NCBI RefSeq assembly: GCF_040813715.1 | Contig: NZ_JBFOCH010000022.1 | DNA length: 64,000 nucleotides | Source: Mesorhizobium_K marinum | GTDB lineage: Bacteria; Pseudomonadota; Alphaproteobacteria; Rhizobiales; Rhizobiaceae | Direction: 5' to 3' (one strand) | Part shown: in pieces, positions 1 through 9,669 of the stretch | Layout: each line of letters opens with the position of its first letter | How positions within the stretch are numbered: position 1 is the first letter of the stretch | Program-made: the position numbers and the translations under genes | Notes under the pieces: model-generated | What the model saw: the letters and a program-made list of their open reading frames with translations, nothing else | Databases searched by the model: none | What the model was told of the DNA's origin: nothing

Positions 1-855
1 CTGCACCATTCCTCGCGGCATCCCGGGCCTGACGGCTACGCAGGCATGCGCGCGGTGGTGATCGGGTCCAACACGTCGGCGCACGACATCTGCGCAGCAC
101 TTTGGTCGGCCGGCGCCGACGTCACGATGGTTCAGCGCTCGCCGACCCACGTGGTCCGCTCCGAACCGCTGACCGAGCTTGCCACCGGCCTCCTCTATTC
201 CGAAAAGGCGCTGGCCGACGGCATCACCACCGAGAAGGCCGACCTGATCTCGGCCTCGGTTCCCTACCGGCTGATGCCCGAGTTCCAGAAGCCTATCTAC
301 GACAACATCCGCGAATTGGACGCCGACTTCTACGCGGCACTCGCCGGCAGCGGCTTCCTGCTCGACTGGGGCGACGACGAATCCGGCCTGTTCATGAAAT
401 ATGTGCGCCGCGGCTCGGGTTACTACATCGACGTCGGCGCCAGCCAGATGATCATCGACGGCAAGATCAAGCTGAAGGTCGGCCAGGTCGACCACTTCAC
501 GGAGACGTCGGTGGTCCTGGAGGACGGCACCGCCCTGCCCGCCGATCTCGTGGTCTACGCCACCGGCTTCGGGTCGATGAACGGCTGGGTGGCCGACCTG
601 GTGAGCCAGGAGGTCGCCGACCGCGTCGGCAGGGTCTGGGGGTTAGGCTCGGACACGACCAAGGATCCCGGCCCCTGGGAAGGCGAGCCGCGCAACATGT
701 GGAAGCCGACCCAGCAGGCCGCCTTGTGGTTCCACGGCGGAAACCTGCACCAGTCGCGCCACAACTCGCTGTTCCTGGCGCTGCAGTTGAAGGCGCGCAT
801 GGAGGGCATCCCGACACCTGTCTACGGGCTGCAGGAGGTCCATCACCGGAACTGA
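1..855 (+). CDS. Flavin-containing monooxygenase-like oxidoreductase, C-terminal part (5' end outside window)
   Basis: The reading frame is open from base 1, so the gene begins upstream and the ATG at 46 is internal. About 284 residues are visible. The second Rossmann fold, which would bind NADPH, shows the motif VVIGSNTSAHD near visible residues 19-29, and the ATG-type motif VVYATGFGS characteristic of flavin monooxygenases and Trk-type flavoproteins lies near residue 188. The FAD-binding GxGxxG must be upstream. The likely role is NADPH/FAD-dependent hydroxylation of a small molecule. The substrate cannot be told from sequence. It ends 71 bp before the glycosyltransferase gene and may be unrelated to it. 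Confidence 0.75.
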   Translation: MHHSSRHPGPDGYAGMRAVVIGSNTSAHDICAALWSAGADVTMVQRSPTHVVRSEPLTELATGLLYSEKALADGITTEKADLISASVPYRLMPEFQKPIYDNIRELDADFYAALAGSGFLLDWGDDESGLFMKYVRRGSGYYIDVGASQMIIDGKIKLKVGQVDHFTETSVVLEDGTALPADLVVYATGFGSMNGWVADLVSQEVADRVGRVWGLGSDTTKDPGPWEGEPRNMWKPTQQAALWFHGGNLHQSRHNSLFLALQLKARMEGIPTPVYGLQEVHHRN

Positions 856-926
856 CCGGAACCCGGCATTCCCGCGCCATCGGCCGATTCATGCGCATGT
901 CATGAAACGATGCTCAAAGGCGCGCT

Positions 927-2039
927 ATGCACCAGGTTCGAATCAGCGCCGATCCGAGCTCGTTCGAAAAGGCCCGGGACGGTCGCGCCGTCGCGCGCTG
1001 GGTCGACGGCCCGAAACGCATCCTGATGGTCACCGACGCCTGGCGGCCGCAGGTCAACGGTGTCGTCCATACGCTCGAGCGGCTGACCGCCACGCTGCAG
1101 ACGTTCGGCGTCACGGTCGAGTTCCTCACGCCGGCCCGGTTCAAGACGCTGCCGATGCCGACCTATCCGGACATAAGGCTGGCGCTGACGACGCCCGGCC
1201 GGGTGTACCGGCTGATCGACGAAAGCAAGACCGACCACGTGCACATCGTGACCGAGGGTCCGCTCGGCATGATGGCGCGGCGCTACTGCCGCGCGCGCGG
1301 CCTGCCGTTCACCACGAGCTATCACACCCGTTTTCCCGAATATGTGGCGGCCCGCTTGCCCATCCCGCAGGACTGGACCTACCGCTGGCTGCGGAACTTC
1401 CACAATTCCGGCAACGGCACGATGGTGGCGACGCCGTCGATGGCGCGCGACCTCGAGACGCGCGGCTTCGACAAGCTGCAGCCGTGGACGCGCGGCGTCG
1501 ATGTCGAGCATTTCAGCCCCGACAAGCGCGACGACCTCGACTTTCCGCGCCCGATCTTCCTGTGCGTCGGCCGCGTCGCGGTGGAGAAGAACCTGCCCGC
1601 CTTCCTCGACCTGGACCTTCCCGGAAGCAAGCTGGTCGTCGGCGAGGGTCCTGAACTCGAACGTCTCAAAGCAAAATATCCGGACGCGCATTTCCTCGGC
1701 CACAGGCCCAACAACGAACTTGCCCGCCTCTATGCGTCGGCGGACGTCTTCGTGTTTCCGAGCCGCACCGACACGTTCGGCAACGTCATCATCGAAGCGC
1801 TGGCGAGCGGCACCCCGGTCGCCGGCTTCCCGGTGACCGGCCCGATCGACATCGTCGGCGACGGTTTCGGCGGCATCGTCTCGGAAGATTTGCGGCAGGC
1901 GGCGCTGACTGCGCTCGACGTCGACCGCGCCGCGGCCCGGGAGCGCGCCTTGCGCTACACCTGGACTGCGTGCGCGGAGATGTACATGGACAACATCTGC
2001 GCCGCGCGGGCGTCCGCCGTGGCAGCGAAAGCCGCCTAA
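927..2039 (+). CDS. Glycosyltransferase, GT4 family (GT-B fold)
   Basis: This is a 370-residue GT-B glycosyltransferase. The N-terminal motif WRPQVNGVVHTLERL (near residues 37-51) is typical of the mannosyl/glucosyl/glucuronosyl lipid transferases of family GT4. The C-terminal nucleotide-sugar site has the E-x7-E-like segment TDTFGNVIIEALASGTPV near residue 280. It is cytosolic, probably at the membrane face, since no signal peptide or helix is seen. Rhizobial relatives include enzymes that glycosylate diacylglycerol during phosphate starvation, but nothing in the neighbourhood confirms that acceptor. The stop codon overlaps the end of the convergent CsaA-like gene, so the two transcripts run into each other. 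Confidence 0.85.
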   Translation: MHQVRISADPSSFEKARDGRAVARWVDGPKRILMVTDAWRPQVNGVVHTLERLTATLQTFGVTVEFLTPARFKTLPMPTYPDIRLALTTPGRVYRLIDESKTDHVHIVTEGPLGMMARRYCRARGLPFTTSYHTRFPEYVAARLPIPQDWTYRWLRNFHNSGNGTMVATPSMARDLETRGFDKLQPWTRGVDVEHFSPDKRDDLDFPRPIFLCVGRVAVEKNLPAFLDLDLPGSKLVVGEGPELERLKAKYPDAHFLGHRPNNELARLYASADVFVFPSRTDTFGNVIIEALASGTPVAGFPVTGPIDIVGDGFGGIVSEDLRQAALTALDVDRAAARERALRYTWTACAEMYMDNICAARASAVAAKAA

Positions 2040-2395
2040 AACAGCCCGCCGCCGTCCGGCACCTTGCGCTCGATGGCGCCCAGCACGACGTCGCCTTGCT
2101 CGTCGGGGAAGCCCAGCGTCAGCACCTCCGACATGAACGGGCCGATCTGGCGCGGCGCGAAATTGACCACCGCGAACACCTGCCGGCCGACCAGCGTCTC
2201 GGGCGTGTAGTATTTGGTGATCTGCGCCGAGGACTTCTTCACGCCGATCGGCGCGCCAAAATCGATCTTCAGCTTGAGCGCCGGCTTGCGCGCCTCAGGA
2301 AACGGCTCGGCCTCGATGATCGTGCCGGCGCGGATATCGACCCGGTCGAAGTCCGCGAAGCTGATCTCCGCCTTCCGCTCGCCAGTTGCACCCAT
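2036..2395 (-). CDS. csaA: tRNA-binding domain protein, CsaA-like
   Basis: This 119-residue protein is one OB-fold tRNA-binding domain of the CsaA/EMAP-II type. Recognisable segments are VDIRAGTIIEAEPFPEARKP, KKSSAQITKYY and VNFAPRQIGPFMSEVL, which match the Bacillus CsaA pattern closely. CsaA is described as a dimeric tRNA-binding protein with chaperone-like activity. A longer reading frame runs upstream, but the ATG at 2395 gives the normal family length. It lies 7 bp downstream of the YbjN-like gene stop, so the two probably form one transcript. Its stop overlaps the convergent glycosyltransferase stop. Confidence 0.88.
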   Translation of the reverse strand: MGATGERKAEISFADFDRVDIRAGTIIEAEPFPEARKPALKLKIDFGAPIGVKKSSAQITKYYTPETLVGRQVFAVVNFAPRQIGPFMSEVLTLGFPDEQGDVVLGAIERKVPDGGGLF

Positions 2396-2402
2396 CGTCG
2401 CG

Positions 2403-2903
2403 TCAGGCGTTGCCGTGCGTTTCGAAGAGCACGCTTGAAAGCGCGTCCTTGGCCGACGTGCCGGACCACACGACGAACTGGAACGACTGGAAGTAGCATT
2501 CGCAGGCCTCCAGCGCCGAGGACAGCAGCACCTCGACCTGTGCGCTGGTCGGCTCCGCTCCGCCCGCCAGCAGCAGCGACTGGCGGAACATGATCGCGCC
2601 TTCCTGCTCCCAGAGGTCGAAATGGCCAAACAGCATCTGCTCGTTGATGAGCGAAAGCAGCCGCATCACCTCGAGCGTACGGGTCTCCGGCACCTTGATG
2701 TCGAAGGCGCAGGCGAGGTGAAGCGCCTCGAAATCCTCCATCCAGGAAAAGGAGACGTGGTAGTCCGTCCAGCCGCCGGCGACCGAGATCGAGATTTCAT
2801 CGTCACCGGTTCGCTCGAAGGCCCAGTCGTTGCTGTGCGCCACCTGCTCGATCACATCCACCGGATGGATCTCGCGGGCGATATCGAGTTCGATCAGTTC
2901 CAT
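2403..2903 (-). CDS. YbjN domain-containing protein
   Basis: This 166-residue acidic soluble protein has the YbjN (type III chaperone-like) fold signature: a short N-terminal strand-helix, then HVSFSWMEDFEALHLACAFD and a long helix containing LSLINEQMLFGHFDLWEQEG. No signal peptide or membrane helix is seen. YbjN proteins are linked in enterobacteria to stress tolerance and motility regulation, but their biochemistry is poorly defined. It is the first gene of a two-gene minus-strand unit with the CsaA-like protein 7 bp downstream. A promoter should lie in the 317-bp region between this gene and the UbiK-like gene. Confidence 0.85.
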   Translation of the reverse strand: MELIELDIAREIHPVDVIEQVAHSNDWAFERTGDDEISISVAGGWTDYHVSFSWMEDFEALHLACAFDIKVPETRTLEVMRLLSLINEQMLFGHFDLWEQEGAIMFRQSLLLAGGAEPTSAQVEVLLSSALEACECYFQSFQFVVWSGTSAKDALSSVLFETHGNA

Positions 2904-3220
2904 GTAAATCTTCCTGTCGTTCCGGGAGCACCCGACGCGCTCCGCGCAAAGGGCACACGACGAACAATTTCGTAATCGAACTCAGACGGCAGGACACACG
3001 ACGGGCCTTCTGCCGGACCCCACACCCCACTGCATGACCCGGCTTCGAATCATGCAACAAATTCAGTCTATTGATGCAGAGTCGCGTGACCAGCCCCTTT
3101 TTGAGGCAAGGCCCTACGCGGGTGTGGAAACCGCTCTCGGCAAAGATTCACGCACCCCCGGTAAGCGATTCAGGAACAATCGCTTTTCGCCGATCGGGCT
3201 TTGTGGAAAAGTTTAAGAAA
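2904..3220. other. Intergenic region, 317 bp, leader/promoter of the YbjN-CsaA unit
   Basis: No gene is recognised here. It lies upstream of the minus-strand YbjN gene and downstream of the minus-strand UbiK-like gene. The word cacacgacg occurs twice (about 2954 and 2995). The right end (3185-3232) is much more A/T-rich than the surroundings. No convincing tRNA, sRNA or terminator hairpin was found. Confidence 0.4.
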
Positions 3221-3535
3221 TTATTTTTTTGCGCGCGGCTTGGACGCCGTTTCAGGGCTGGTTTCGCCTCCGGCGGAGCCAGTCAGAGCCGCGATTTTCG
3301 CCTCAAGCTCGGCTACCCTTGCGGCAAGCGCCTTGTTTTCAGCCCGCGCCTTCACCGCCATGTCGCGCGCCGCCTCGAACTCCTCGCGCTGCACGACATC
3401 CATGGAGTTCAGCATCTTTTCGGCCTGCGCCCTGAACGCCGTCTCGACTTCCCGGCGCACGCCCTGGGCCGCGCCGGCGGTGTCGGTCAACAGCTTGGCG
3501 AATTCGTCGAGGATGCGGTTGGGTCCGGTCGACAT
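3221..3535 (-). CDS. ubiK: UbiK/YqiC-type accessory factor (BMFP family)
   Basis: This 104-residue protein begins with an amphipathic segment (NRILDEFAKLLTDTAGAAQG) and continues into a charged coiled coil (AENKALAARVAELEAKIAAL, about residues 65-85) with a Lys/Arg tail. This is the architecture of the BMFP/UbiK family. In gammaproteobacteria UbiK is an accessory factor of the aerobic ubiquinone biosynthesis complex that binds lipids and UbiJ. Whether the alphaproteobacterial protein does the same is inferred. It diverges from lgt with about 150 bp between start codons. The stop codon sits in an A/T-rich stretch. Confidence 0.78.
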   Translation of the reverse strand: MSTGPNRILDEFAKLLTDTAGAAQGVRREVETAFRAQAEKMLNSMDVVQREEFEAARDMAVKARAENKALAARVAELEAKIAALTGSAGGETSPETASKPRAKK

Positions 3536-3689
3536 CGCAAATCTCCTGGGCGGATCTCGTGGCGCCTTCGCTTGACCTAGTGGCGCGAAGGCCGGAATGC
3601 AAGCCTAGGCGGCGCGGCGATCCGCCCGCCTTGACCCCGCCATGCCCCTGCAGCATGGTCCGCGCCGACTGACGAGCGGAGTACCTCCA

Positions 3690-4805
3690 GTGATCGACCT
3701 CATGATGCTGCCGCTTGCGGCTTTGCCGTTCCCCGACATCGACCCGGTCATCGTCCAGATCGGCCCCCTCGCCATACACTGGTACGGTGTCGGCTACGTC
3801 GTCGGCATCCTGTTTGCCTGGTGGTACGGCCGGCGCCTCGTCACCAACCCGCGGCTGTGGCCCGAGGGCGTCAAGCCGATGCGGCCGGAGGACATCGACG
3901 ACTTCCTCGTCTGGGCCGCAATCGGCGTCGTGCTCGGCGGCCGCGTCGGCTACATCCTGTTCTACGACTTCGCCCGCTACCTCGCCAATCCACTCGACAT
4001 CTTCGCCGTCTGGCAGGGCGGCATGTCGTTCCATGGCGGCTTCGCCGGCGTGACGATCGCCATGATCCTGTTCGCCCGTTCGCGCGGGATCGGCATCTGG
4101 ACGCTGTTTGACGTCATCTCCGCCGGCGTGCCTGTGGGACTGGGCCTTGTCCGTGTCACCAATTTCATCAACTCGGAACTGTGGGGCCGGCCGAGCGACG
4201 TGCCGTGGGCGTTCGTCTTCCCCAACGGCGGACCCGAGCCGCGCCACCCCAGCCAGCTCTATGAAGCCGCGCTCGAAGNNNTCGGAACTGTGGGGCCGGC
4301 CGAGCGACGTGCCGTGGGCGTTCGTCTTCCCCAACGGCGGACCCGAGCCGCGCCACCCCAGCCAGCTCTATGAAGCCGCGCTCGAAGGGCTCGTCCTGTT
4401 CCTGGCGATGCGATTGCTGACTCACACCTTCCTCAGGCTGAAGAATCCCGGTTGCGTCTCCGGCACCTTCCTTGCCGGCTACGGCCTGTCGCGCATTTTC
4501 GTCGAGTTCTTCCGCGAGCCCGACGCCCATATCGGCTATCTCGCCGGCGGCTGGCTGACGATGGGCATGGTGCTGTCGGCGCCGATGGTGCTGTTCGGCC
4601 TCTGGGCCATCCTGCGCTCGAGGTCGNCGGCTACGGCATGTCGCGCATTTTCGTCGAGTTCTTCCGCGAGCCCGACGCCCATATCGGCTATCTCGCCGGC
4701 GGCTGGCTGACGATGGGCATGGTGCTGTCGGCGCCGATGGTGCTGTTCGGCCTCTGGGCCATCCTGCGCTCGAGGTCGCAGACGGCGCAGTCCGCCAGGG
4801 CATGA
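3690..4805 (+). CDS. lgt: Prolipoprotein diacylglyceryl transferase (interrupted by two assembly joins)
   Basis: Lgt transfers diacylglycerol from phosphatidylglycerol to the lipobox cysteine of prolipoproteins in the inner membrane. Diagnostic segments are present: HWYGVGYVVGIL, GGRVGYILFYDF, SFHGGFAGV, NFINSELWGRPS and RHPSQLYEAALEG. The GTG at 3690 is preferred because GCGGAG at 3676-3681 gives good spacing; an ATG at 3642 is also in frame. Two N joins (4279-4281 and 4627) carry duplicated contig ends of 106 and 151 bp. Removing one copy of each restores a single 284-residue protein. The second copy of the 151-bp segment changes one Leu to Met. The stop overlaps the next start (ATGA). Confidence 0.93.
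4279..4281. other. Assembly join (nnn) inside lgt with duplicated flanks
   Basis: Bases 4173-4278 are repeated as 4282-4387, without visible differences. This is best read as overlapping contig ends that were not merged. Confidence 0.9.
4627..4627. other. Assembly join (n) inside lgt with duplicated flanks
   Basis: Bases 4476-4626 are repeated as 4628-4778 with at least one change (ggcctgtcg versus ggcatgtcg). The overlap probably joins contigs from slightly different strains. Confidence 0.9.
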
Positions 4806-5890
4806 ACAGCCTAGCCGAGCGGATCGCCGGACAGATCCGCGCCGCCGGGCCGCTCTCGGTCGCGGACTACATGGCGATGTGCCTGTTCGATCCCGAGGAC
4901 GGCTACTACACGAACCGCGAACCCTTCGGCGCCGCCGGCGATTTCGTCACGGCGCCGGAAGTCAGCCAGATGTTCGGCGAACTGGTCGCCGTGTGGCTTT
5001 GCGAAGCCTGGCGCGCCGCCGGCTGTCCGCCCGAGGCGACGGTCGCCGAGGTCGGGCCGGGGCGCGGCACCCTGATGAAGGACATGGCCCGCACGCTGCG
5101 CCGCATCGCGCCCGACCTCTGCGCGGGAGCGGACTTTGCGCTGGTCGAGGCCAGCCCGCGTCTTGCGGCCGTGCAGCGCGCGACGCTTGCCGGCGCCGGG
5201 CCCGACTTCACCTGGCACGATACGCTCGACAGCCTGCCCGACGCCCCCCTGTTCATCGTCGGCAACGAGATCTTCGACGCTCTGCCGCTGCGCCAGTTCG
5301 TCAAGCGCGACGGCAGATGGCTGGAGCGCGCGATCGGGCTCGGCGACAATGGCGGGTTCATCTTCGGGATCGGCACGGCGACACTCGCCGCCGACGCGTT
5401 GCCGCCGGGGGCTGCGAGCAAGCCGGACGGAACCGTCTTCGAGATCGCGCCCGTGCGCGAGGCGATGATGGCGATGATCGGGGCCCGCATCGCGCGGCGG
5501 GGCGGCGCCGGCATCTTCTTCGACTACGGGCATCTCGCGCCCGGTTTCGGCGACACCTTCCAGGCCGTCCGCCGGCATCGTGGGGCCGACGTGTTCGGCG
5601 ATCCCGGGCAGGCCGACCTCACCTCGCATGTCGACTTCGCGGCACTGGCCCGCGTCGCGCAAGCGCATGGGTTGCAGGCCGAGATGTCTACACAGGCGGA
5701 GTTCCTGCTCGGCATGGGCCTGCTGGAGCGCGCCGGGCGGCTCGGACAGGCCGCAGATGAAACCGCGCGCGAAAAGATCGCATCCGAGGTCGAGCGCCTC
5801 GCCGGGCCGGACCAGATGGGGGATTTGTTCAAGGTGCTCGCCGTGCTTCCGACCGGGGTCGACGCCCCGCCCTTACCCGGCGCGAGTTGA
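4802..5890 (+). CDS. MidA/NDUFAF7-type class I SAM-dependent methyltransferase
   Basis: This 362-residue cytosolic protein belongs to the COG1565 family. It shows GDFVTAPEVSQMFGEL near residues 41-56, the SAM-binding VGPGRGTLMKDMAR near 82-95, NEIFDALPLRQFV, and the late RHRGADVFGDPGQADLTSHVDF-type region. Mitochondrial homologues (NDUFAF7/MidA) methylate an arginine of the NDUFS2 subunit of complex I during assembly. A similar role in bacteria is an inference. Its ATG overlaps the lgt stop, which suggests translational coupling, and pgeF follows about 90 bp later. This lgt-MidA-pgeF order recurs in alphaproteobacteria as I recall it. Confidence 0.88.
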   Translation: MNSLAERIAGQIRAAGPLSVADYMAMCLFDPEDGYYTNREPFGAAGDFVTAPEVSQMFGELVAVWLCEAWRAAGCPPEATVAEVGPGRGTLMKDMARTLRRIAPDLCAGADFALVEASPRLAAVQRATLAGAGPDFTWHDTLDSLPDAPLFIVGNEIFDALPLRQFVKRDGRWLERAIGLGDNGGFIFGIGTATLAADALPPGAASKPDGTVFEIAPVREAMMAMIGARIARRGGAGIFFDYGHLAPGFGDTFQAVRRHRGADVFGDPGQADLTSHVDFAALARVAQAHGLQAEMSTQAEFLLGMGLLERAGRLGQAADETAREKIASEVERLAGPDQMGDLFKVLAVLPTGVDAPPLPGAS

Positions 5891-5981
5891 CTTGGCCAGA
5901 CCGCTGGCCCACTCTCCGCCCGGTTTCGCGGAGGTGGCTCCTGTATTGACGAAACCCCTTTCCGAAACGCACAAGACGGCC

Positions 5982-6776
5982 ATGCTGACGAGAACACGAC
6001 CGGATCCGCTCCGTTCCCCGCTGCTCGACGCGATCGCCCCGGCGGGCATCAGGCACGGCTTCTTCACCAGGGTGGGTGGCGTGTCGGAGGGCCTGTACCG
6101 CGGGCTGAACACGGGCTCAGGATCGGCCGACGACCAGGAACTGGTGCGCGAGAATCGTCGTCGCATCGCCGAGTGGATGGGCGTCTCCGCCGACCGCCTG
6201 CTGACGGCCCACCAAGTGCATTCGCCTGACGTCATCGTGGCGCGCGAGCCGTTCCCGGGCGACCGGCCGAAGGTCGACGCCATCGTCACCGACCAGCCGG
6301 GCATCGCCGTAGGCGCCTCCTCGGCCGATTGCGGCCCCGTCTTGTTCGCCGACCCCGAGGCGCGCGTCGTCGGCGCGGCGCATGCCGGCTGGAAGGGCGC
6401 GTTCACCGGGGTTCTCGAGAACACCATCGCGACGATGGTGACGCTCGGCGCGCGCCGCGACAATATTGTCGCTGTGCTCGGCCCCTCGATCAGCGCCGTC
6501 AACTACGAGGTCGGCCCCGAGTTCGTCGACCGCTTCGTCGCCGCCAATCCCGCCAACAGCGGCTACTTCACGCCGTCCAGAAACCCCGGCCATGCCATGT
6601 TCAACCTGAACGCCTACACGGTCGACCGCCTGGCCGCGGCGGGCGTGGCGGCCGCCATGCTCGGCCGATGCACCTACGCCGACGAAGACCTCTTCTATTC
6701 ATACCGCCGGGCCACGCATCGCTCCGAATCGGATTATGGCCGGCACATCTCCGCGATTGTCCTGGAGCAGATTTGA
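5982..6776 (+). CDS. pgeF: Peptidoglycan editing factor / purine nucleoside phosphorylase PgeF (YfiH/LACC1 family)
   Basis: This 264-residue protein has the zinc-binding residues of the YfiH family: His in AHQVHSPDV, Cys in SADCGPVLFADP and His in AAHAGWKGAF. The C-terminal CTYADEDLFYSYRR segment is also typical. Family members act on purine nucleosides (adenosine deaminase and phosphorylase activities) and in E. coli prevent misincorporation of L-Ser into peptidoglycan precursors. The frame is open further upstream, but the ATG at 5982 gives the family N-terminus. Its TGA overlaps the ATG of the next gene by one base, so the two are probably co-translated. Confidence 0.9.
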   Translation: MLTRTRPDPLRSPLLDAIAPAGIRHGFFTRVGGVSEGLYRGLNTGSGSADDQELVRENRRRIAEWMGVSADRLLTAHQVHSPDVIVAREPFPGDRPKVDAIVTDQPGIAVGASSADCGPVLFADPEARVVGAAHAGWKGAFTGVLENTIATMVTLGARRDNIVAVLGPSISAVNYEVGPEFVDRFVAANPANSGYFTPSRNPGHAMFNLNAYTVDRLAAAGVAAAMLGRCTYADEDLFYSYRRATHRSESDYGRHISAIVLEQI

Positions 6777-7927
6777 TGGCCCTGCATTTTGAACGATCCG
6801 AATTCGACGCCCGGCGCGACCGGCTGCTGATCGAGATGGCCGAGAAGAAGCTCGACGCCGTTCTGCTGTTCGCACAGGAGAGCATGTACTGGCTCACCGG
6901 CTACGACACGTTCGGCTTCTGCTTTTTCCAGTCGTTGGTGGTGAAATCCGACGGCTCGATGGTGCTGCTCACCCGTTCGGCCGACCTGCGCCAGGCCCGC
7001 CACACGTCGATCATCGAGAACATCGTGGTCTGGACGGATCGCGACGGCGCCAACCCCGCCGTCGACCTGCGCAACCTCCTCAACGACCTCGATCTGCTCG
7101 GCAAGCGCATCGGCATAGAGTACGACACGCATGGGCTGACCGCGCTCAACGGCCGCCGCCTCGACGAACAGCTCCAGACCTTCGGGCAGATCGCCGACGC
7201 GTCCGGCATGGTCGGCCGCCTCAGGCTGTTCAAGAGCCCCGCCGAGGTCAAGAAGGCGGAGCGGGCCGCCGAACTGGCGGACGACGCGCTGGACGCCGCC
7301 CTTCCGCTGATCAAGCAGGGCGGCGACGAGGCGGCGATCCTGGCGGCCATGCAGGGCGCCATCTTCGCCGGCGGCGGCGACTATCCCGCCAACGAGTTCA
7401 TCATCGGCTCCGGTCCGGACGCTCTGCTCTGCCGCTACAAGGCCGGTCGCCGCAAGCTCACCAAGAACGACCAGCTCACGCTGGAATGGGCCGGCGTCTT
7501 CCACCACTACCATGCCGCCATGATGCGCACGGTCCTGACCGGCAAGCCGTCCAAGCGGCATCTCGAACTGTTCGAGGCGGCCAGGGACGCCATCGTCGCC
7601 GTCGAGAAGGCGATGACCCCGGGCAACACATTCGGCGACGTCTTCGACGCCCACGCCCGCACCATGGAGGCGCACGGGCTGACCAAGCACCGGCTGAACG
7701 CCTGCGGCTACTCGCTCGGCGCCCGCTTCGCGCCGGCGTGGATGGACATGCCGATGTTCTACCAGGGCAATCCGGAGCCGATCGCCCCCAGCATGACGCT
7801 GTTTGCCCACATGATCATCATGGACTCCGAAACCGAGACCGCGATGACGCTGGGGCGCACCTATCTGACAACCGATTCGCAGCCGAAACCGCTGTCGCGC
7901 CATGATCTCGACTTGATCGTGCGGTGA
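6776..7927 (+). CDS. M24-fold (creatinase/aminopeptidase P-like) hydrolase lacking metal ligands
   Basis: This 383-residue protein has the N-terminal creatinase domain (FAQESMYWLTGYDTFGFCFF, about residues 31-50) and a C-terminal pita-bread domain. Aligned by eye to aminopeptidase P, all five metal-ligand positions are changed: Asp to Glu in LTLEWAG, Asp to Ala in HYHAAMMRT, His to Tyr in CGYSLGARF, and the two Glu positions to other residues in FAHMIIMD and TLGRTYLTT. Metal-free relatives such as creatinase and ectoine hydrolase use the same fold to cleave C-N bonds, so a non-peptidase activity is likely. It starts at TGATG overlapping the pgeF stop. The substrate is unknown. Confidence 0.82.
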   Translation: MALHFERSEFDARRDRLLIEMAEKKLDAVLLFAQESMYWLTGYDTFGFCFFQSLVVKSDGSMVLLTRSADLRQARHTSIIENIVVWTDRDGANPAVDLRNLLNDLDLLGKRIGIEYDTHGLTALNGRRLDEQLQTFGQIADASGMVGRLRLFKSPAEVKKAERAAELADDALDAALPLIKQGGDEAAILAAMQGAIFAGGGDYPANEFIIGSGPDALLCRYKAGRRKLTKNDQLTLEWAGVFHHYHAAMMRTVLTGKPSKRHLELFEAARDAIVAVEKAMTPGNTFGDVFDAHARTMEAHGLTKHRLNACGYSLGARFAPAWMDMPMFYQGNPEPIAPSMTLFAHMIIMDSETETAMTLGRTYLTTDSQPKPLSRHDLDLIVR

Positions 7928-8036
7928 CGATGTTGCACGTATTTGTCAGCTAAGCATCGGACCCGAAAGCGCCGAGCGGTTCGGGGAACTCGTTGACTGA
8001 GCAAAGTCTAGTATCGCGTTGGAGGGAGACCGGGGC

Positions 8037-8609
8037 ATGAAGCGACTGCCTTTCCTGGCTGGATCGCTGCTTGCCGCGATTGCCGCAACGGCCTGCTCGA
8101 GCACCCAGGACGTGCTCGAACCCTCGGCCATCGCGGCCTCGCCGCCCGCGCCGGGTGATCTGCAGTCGGAAACGCAGGCCGGCCTGGCCGTGCAGACCGC
8201 GTCGACCGGCGCCGGCGCGCCGCTCAACCCCGGCATCGCCCAGCGCACCCGCTTGCGCTTCGACCCGATCGTCGGCGCCACCGTCGACGCCGCGACGCCG
8301 CTGACCGAGCGGCTTGCCCAGCGCGCGCGGGCGCGCGGCATCAGGCTTGCCGGCAATGCCGACCCGTCGACCACCCATGTTCTGAAGGGCTACTTCTCGA
8401 CGCTGACCGAGGGCGGCCGCACCACGGTCATCTACGTCTGGGACGTCTACGACACGGCCGGAAACAGGCTCCATCGCATCAACGGCCAGCAGAAAGCGCC
8501 GGCCGGCAAGGGCGAGGGCTGGGCCTCGGTGCCGCCGGCAACCATGCAGGCAATTGCGGATTCGACGGTCGACCAACTGACTTCGTGGCTCGCAAGCAGC
8601 ACCGGATGA
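8037..8609 (+). CDS. Putative lipoprotein, 190 residues
   Basis: The N-terminus MKRLPFLAGSLLAAIAATAC is a lipoprotein-like signal peptide with the candidate lipid-attachment Cys at residue 20; the -1 to -3 residues (A-T-A) are acceptable but not ideal. The mature part begins with a Pro/Ala-rich linker and ends in a compact domain containing STTHVLKGYFSTLTEGGRTT and YVWDVYDTAGNRLHRINGQ. I do not assign a named family. The ATG at 8037 follows a GGAGGGAG Shine-Dalgarno at 8021-8028. The gene precedes prs by 108 bp and is probably expressed separately from it. Confidence 0.75.
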   Translation: MKRLPFLAGSLLAAIAATACSSTQDVLEPSAIAASPPAPGDLQSETQAGLAVQTASTGAGAPLNPGIAQRTRLRFDPIVGATVDAATPLTERLAQRARARGIRLAGNADPSTTHVLKGYFSTLTEGGRTTVIYVWDVYDTAGNRLHRINGQQKAPAGKGEGWASVPPATMQAIADSTVDQLTSWLASSTG

Positions 8610-8651
8610 CGGCGGCAGGCGTCGAATCTTTGGGTTAATTGCTGTCTGGCG

Positions 8652-8680
8652 CTTGCAATGCCGGCGCTTGGCGCTAAAAG
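8652..8680 (+). promoter_or_regulatory. Predicted sigma-70-type promoter of prs
   Basis: CTTGCA (8652-8657), a 17-bp spacer, then TAAAAG (8675-8680) fits the rhizobial CTTGAC-N17-CTATAT pattern. It lies 38 bp before the prs ATG at 8718, which also argues against the upstream in-frame start at 8658. Confidence 0.5.
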
Positions 8681-8717
8681 CCCGATCATCATCCAGGCAA
8701 CACCGCCGAGACGCTTC

Positions 8718-9653
<936 letters not shown>

Positions 9654-9669
9654 CCGCGCCGGCGAAGCG

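Noticed and set aside
927..950. ggttcgaatc, resembling the T-loop of a tRNA
   Set aside because: No acceptor or anticodon stem can be formed around it, and it lies inside the start of the glycosyltransferase gene.
900..1703. Long minus-strand open frame over the glycosyltransferase gene, and many similar antisense frames elsewhere
   Set aside because: High-GC genes give long antisense frames by codon bias. They lack family motifs, Shine-Dalgarno sites and normal composition.
8658..8717. An earlier ATG for prs at 8658
   Set aside because: It lies inside the predicted promoter spacer and would add 20 residues absent from the family.
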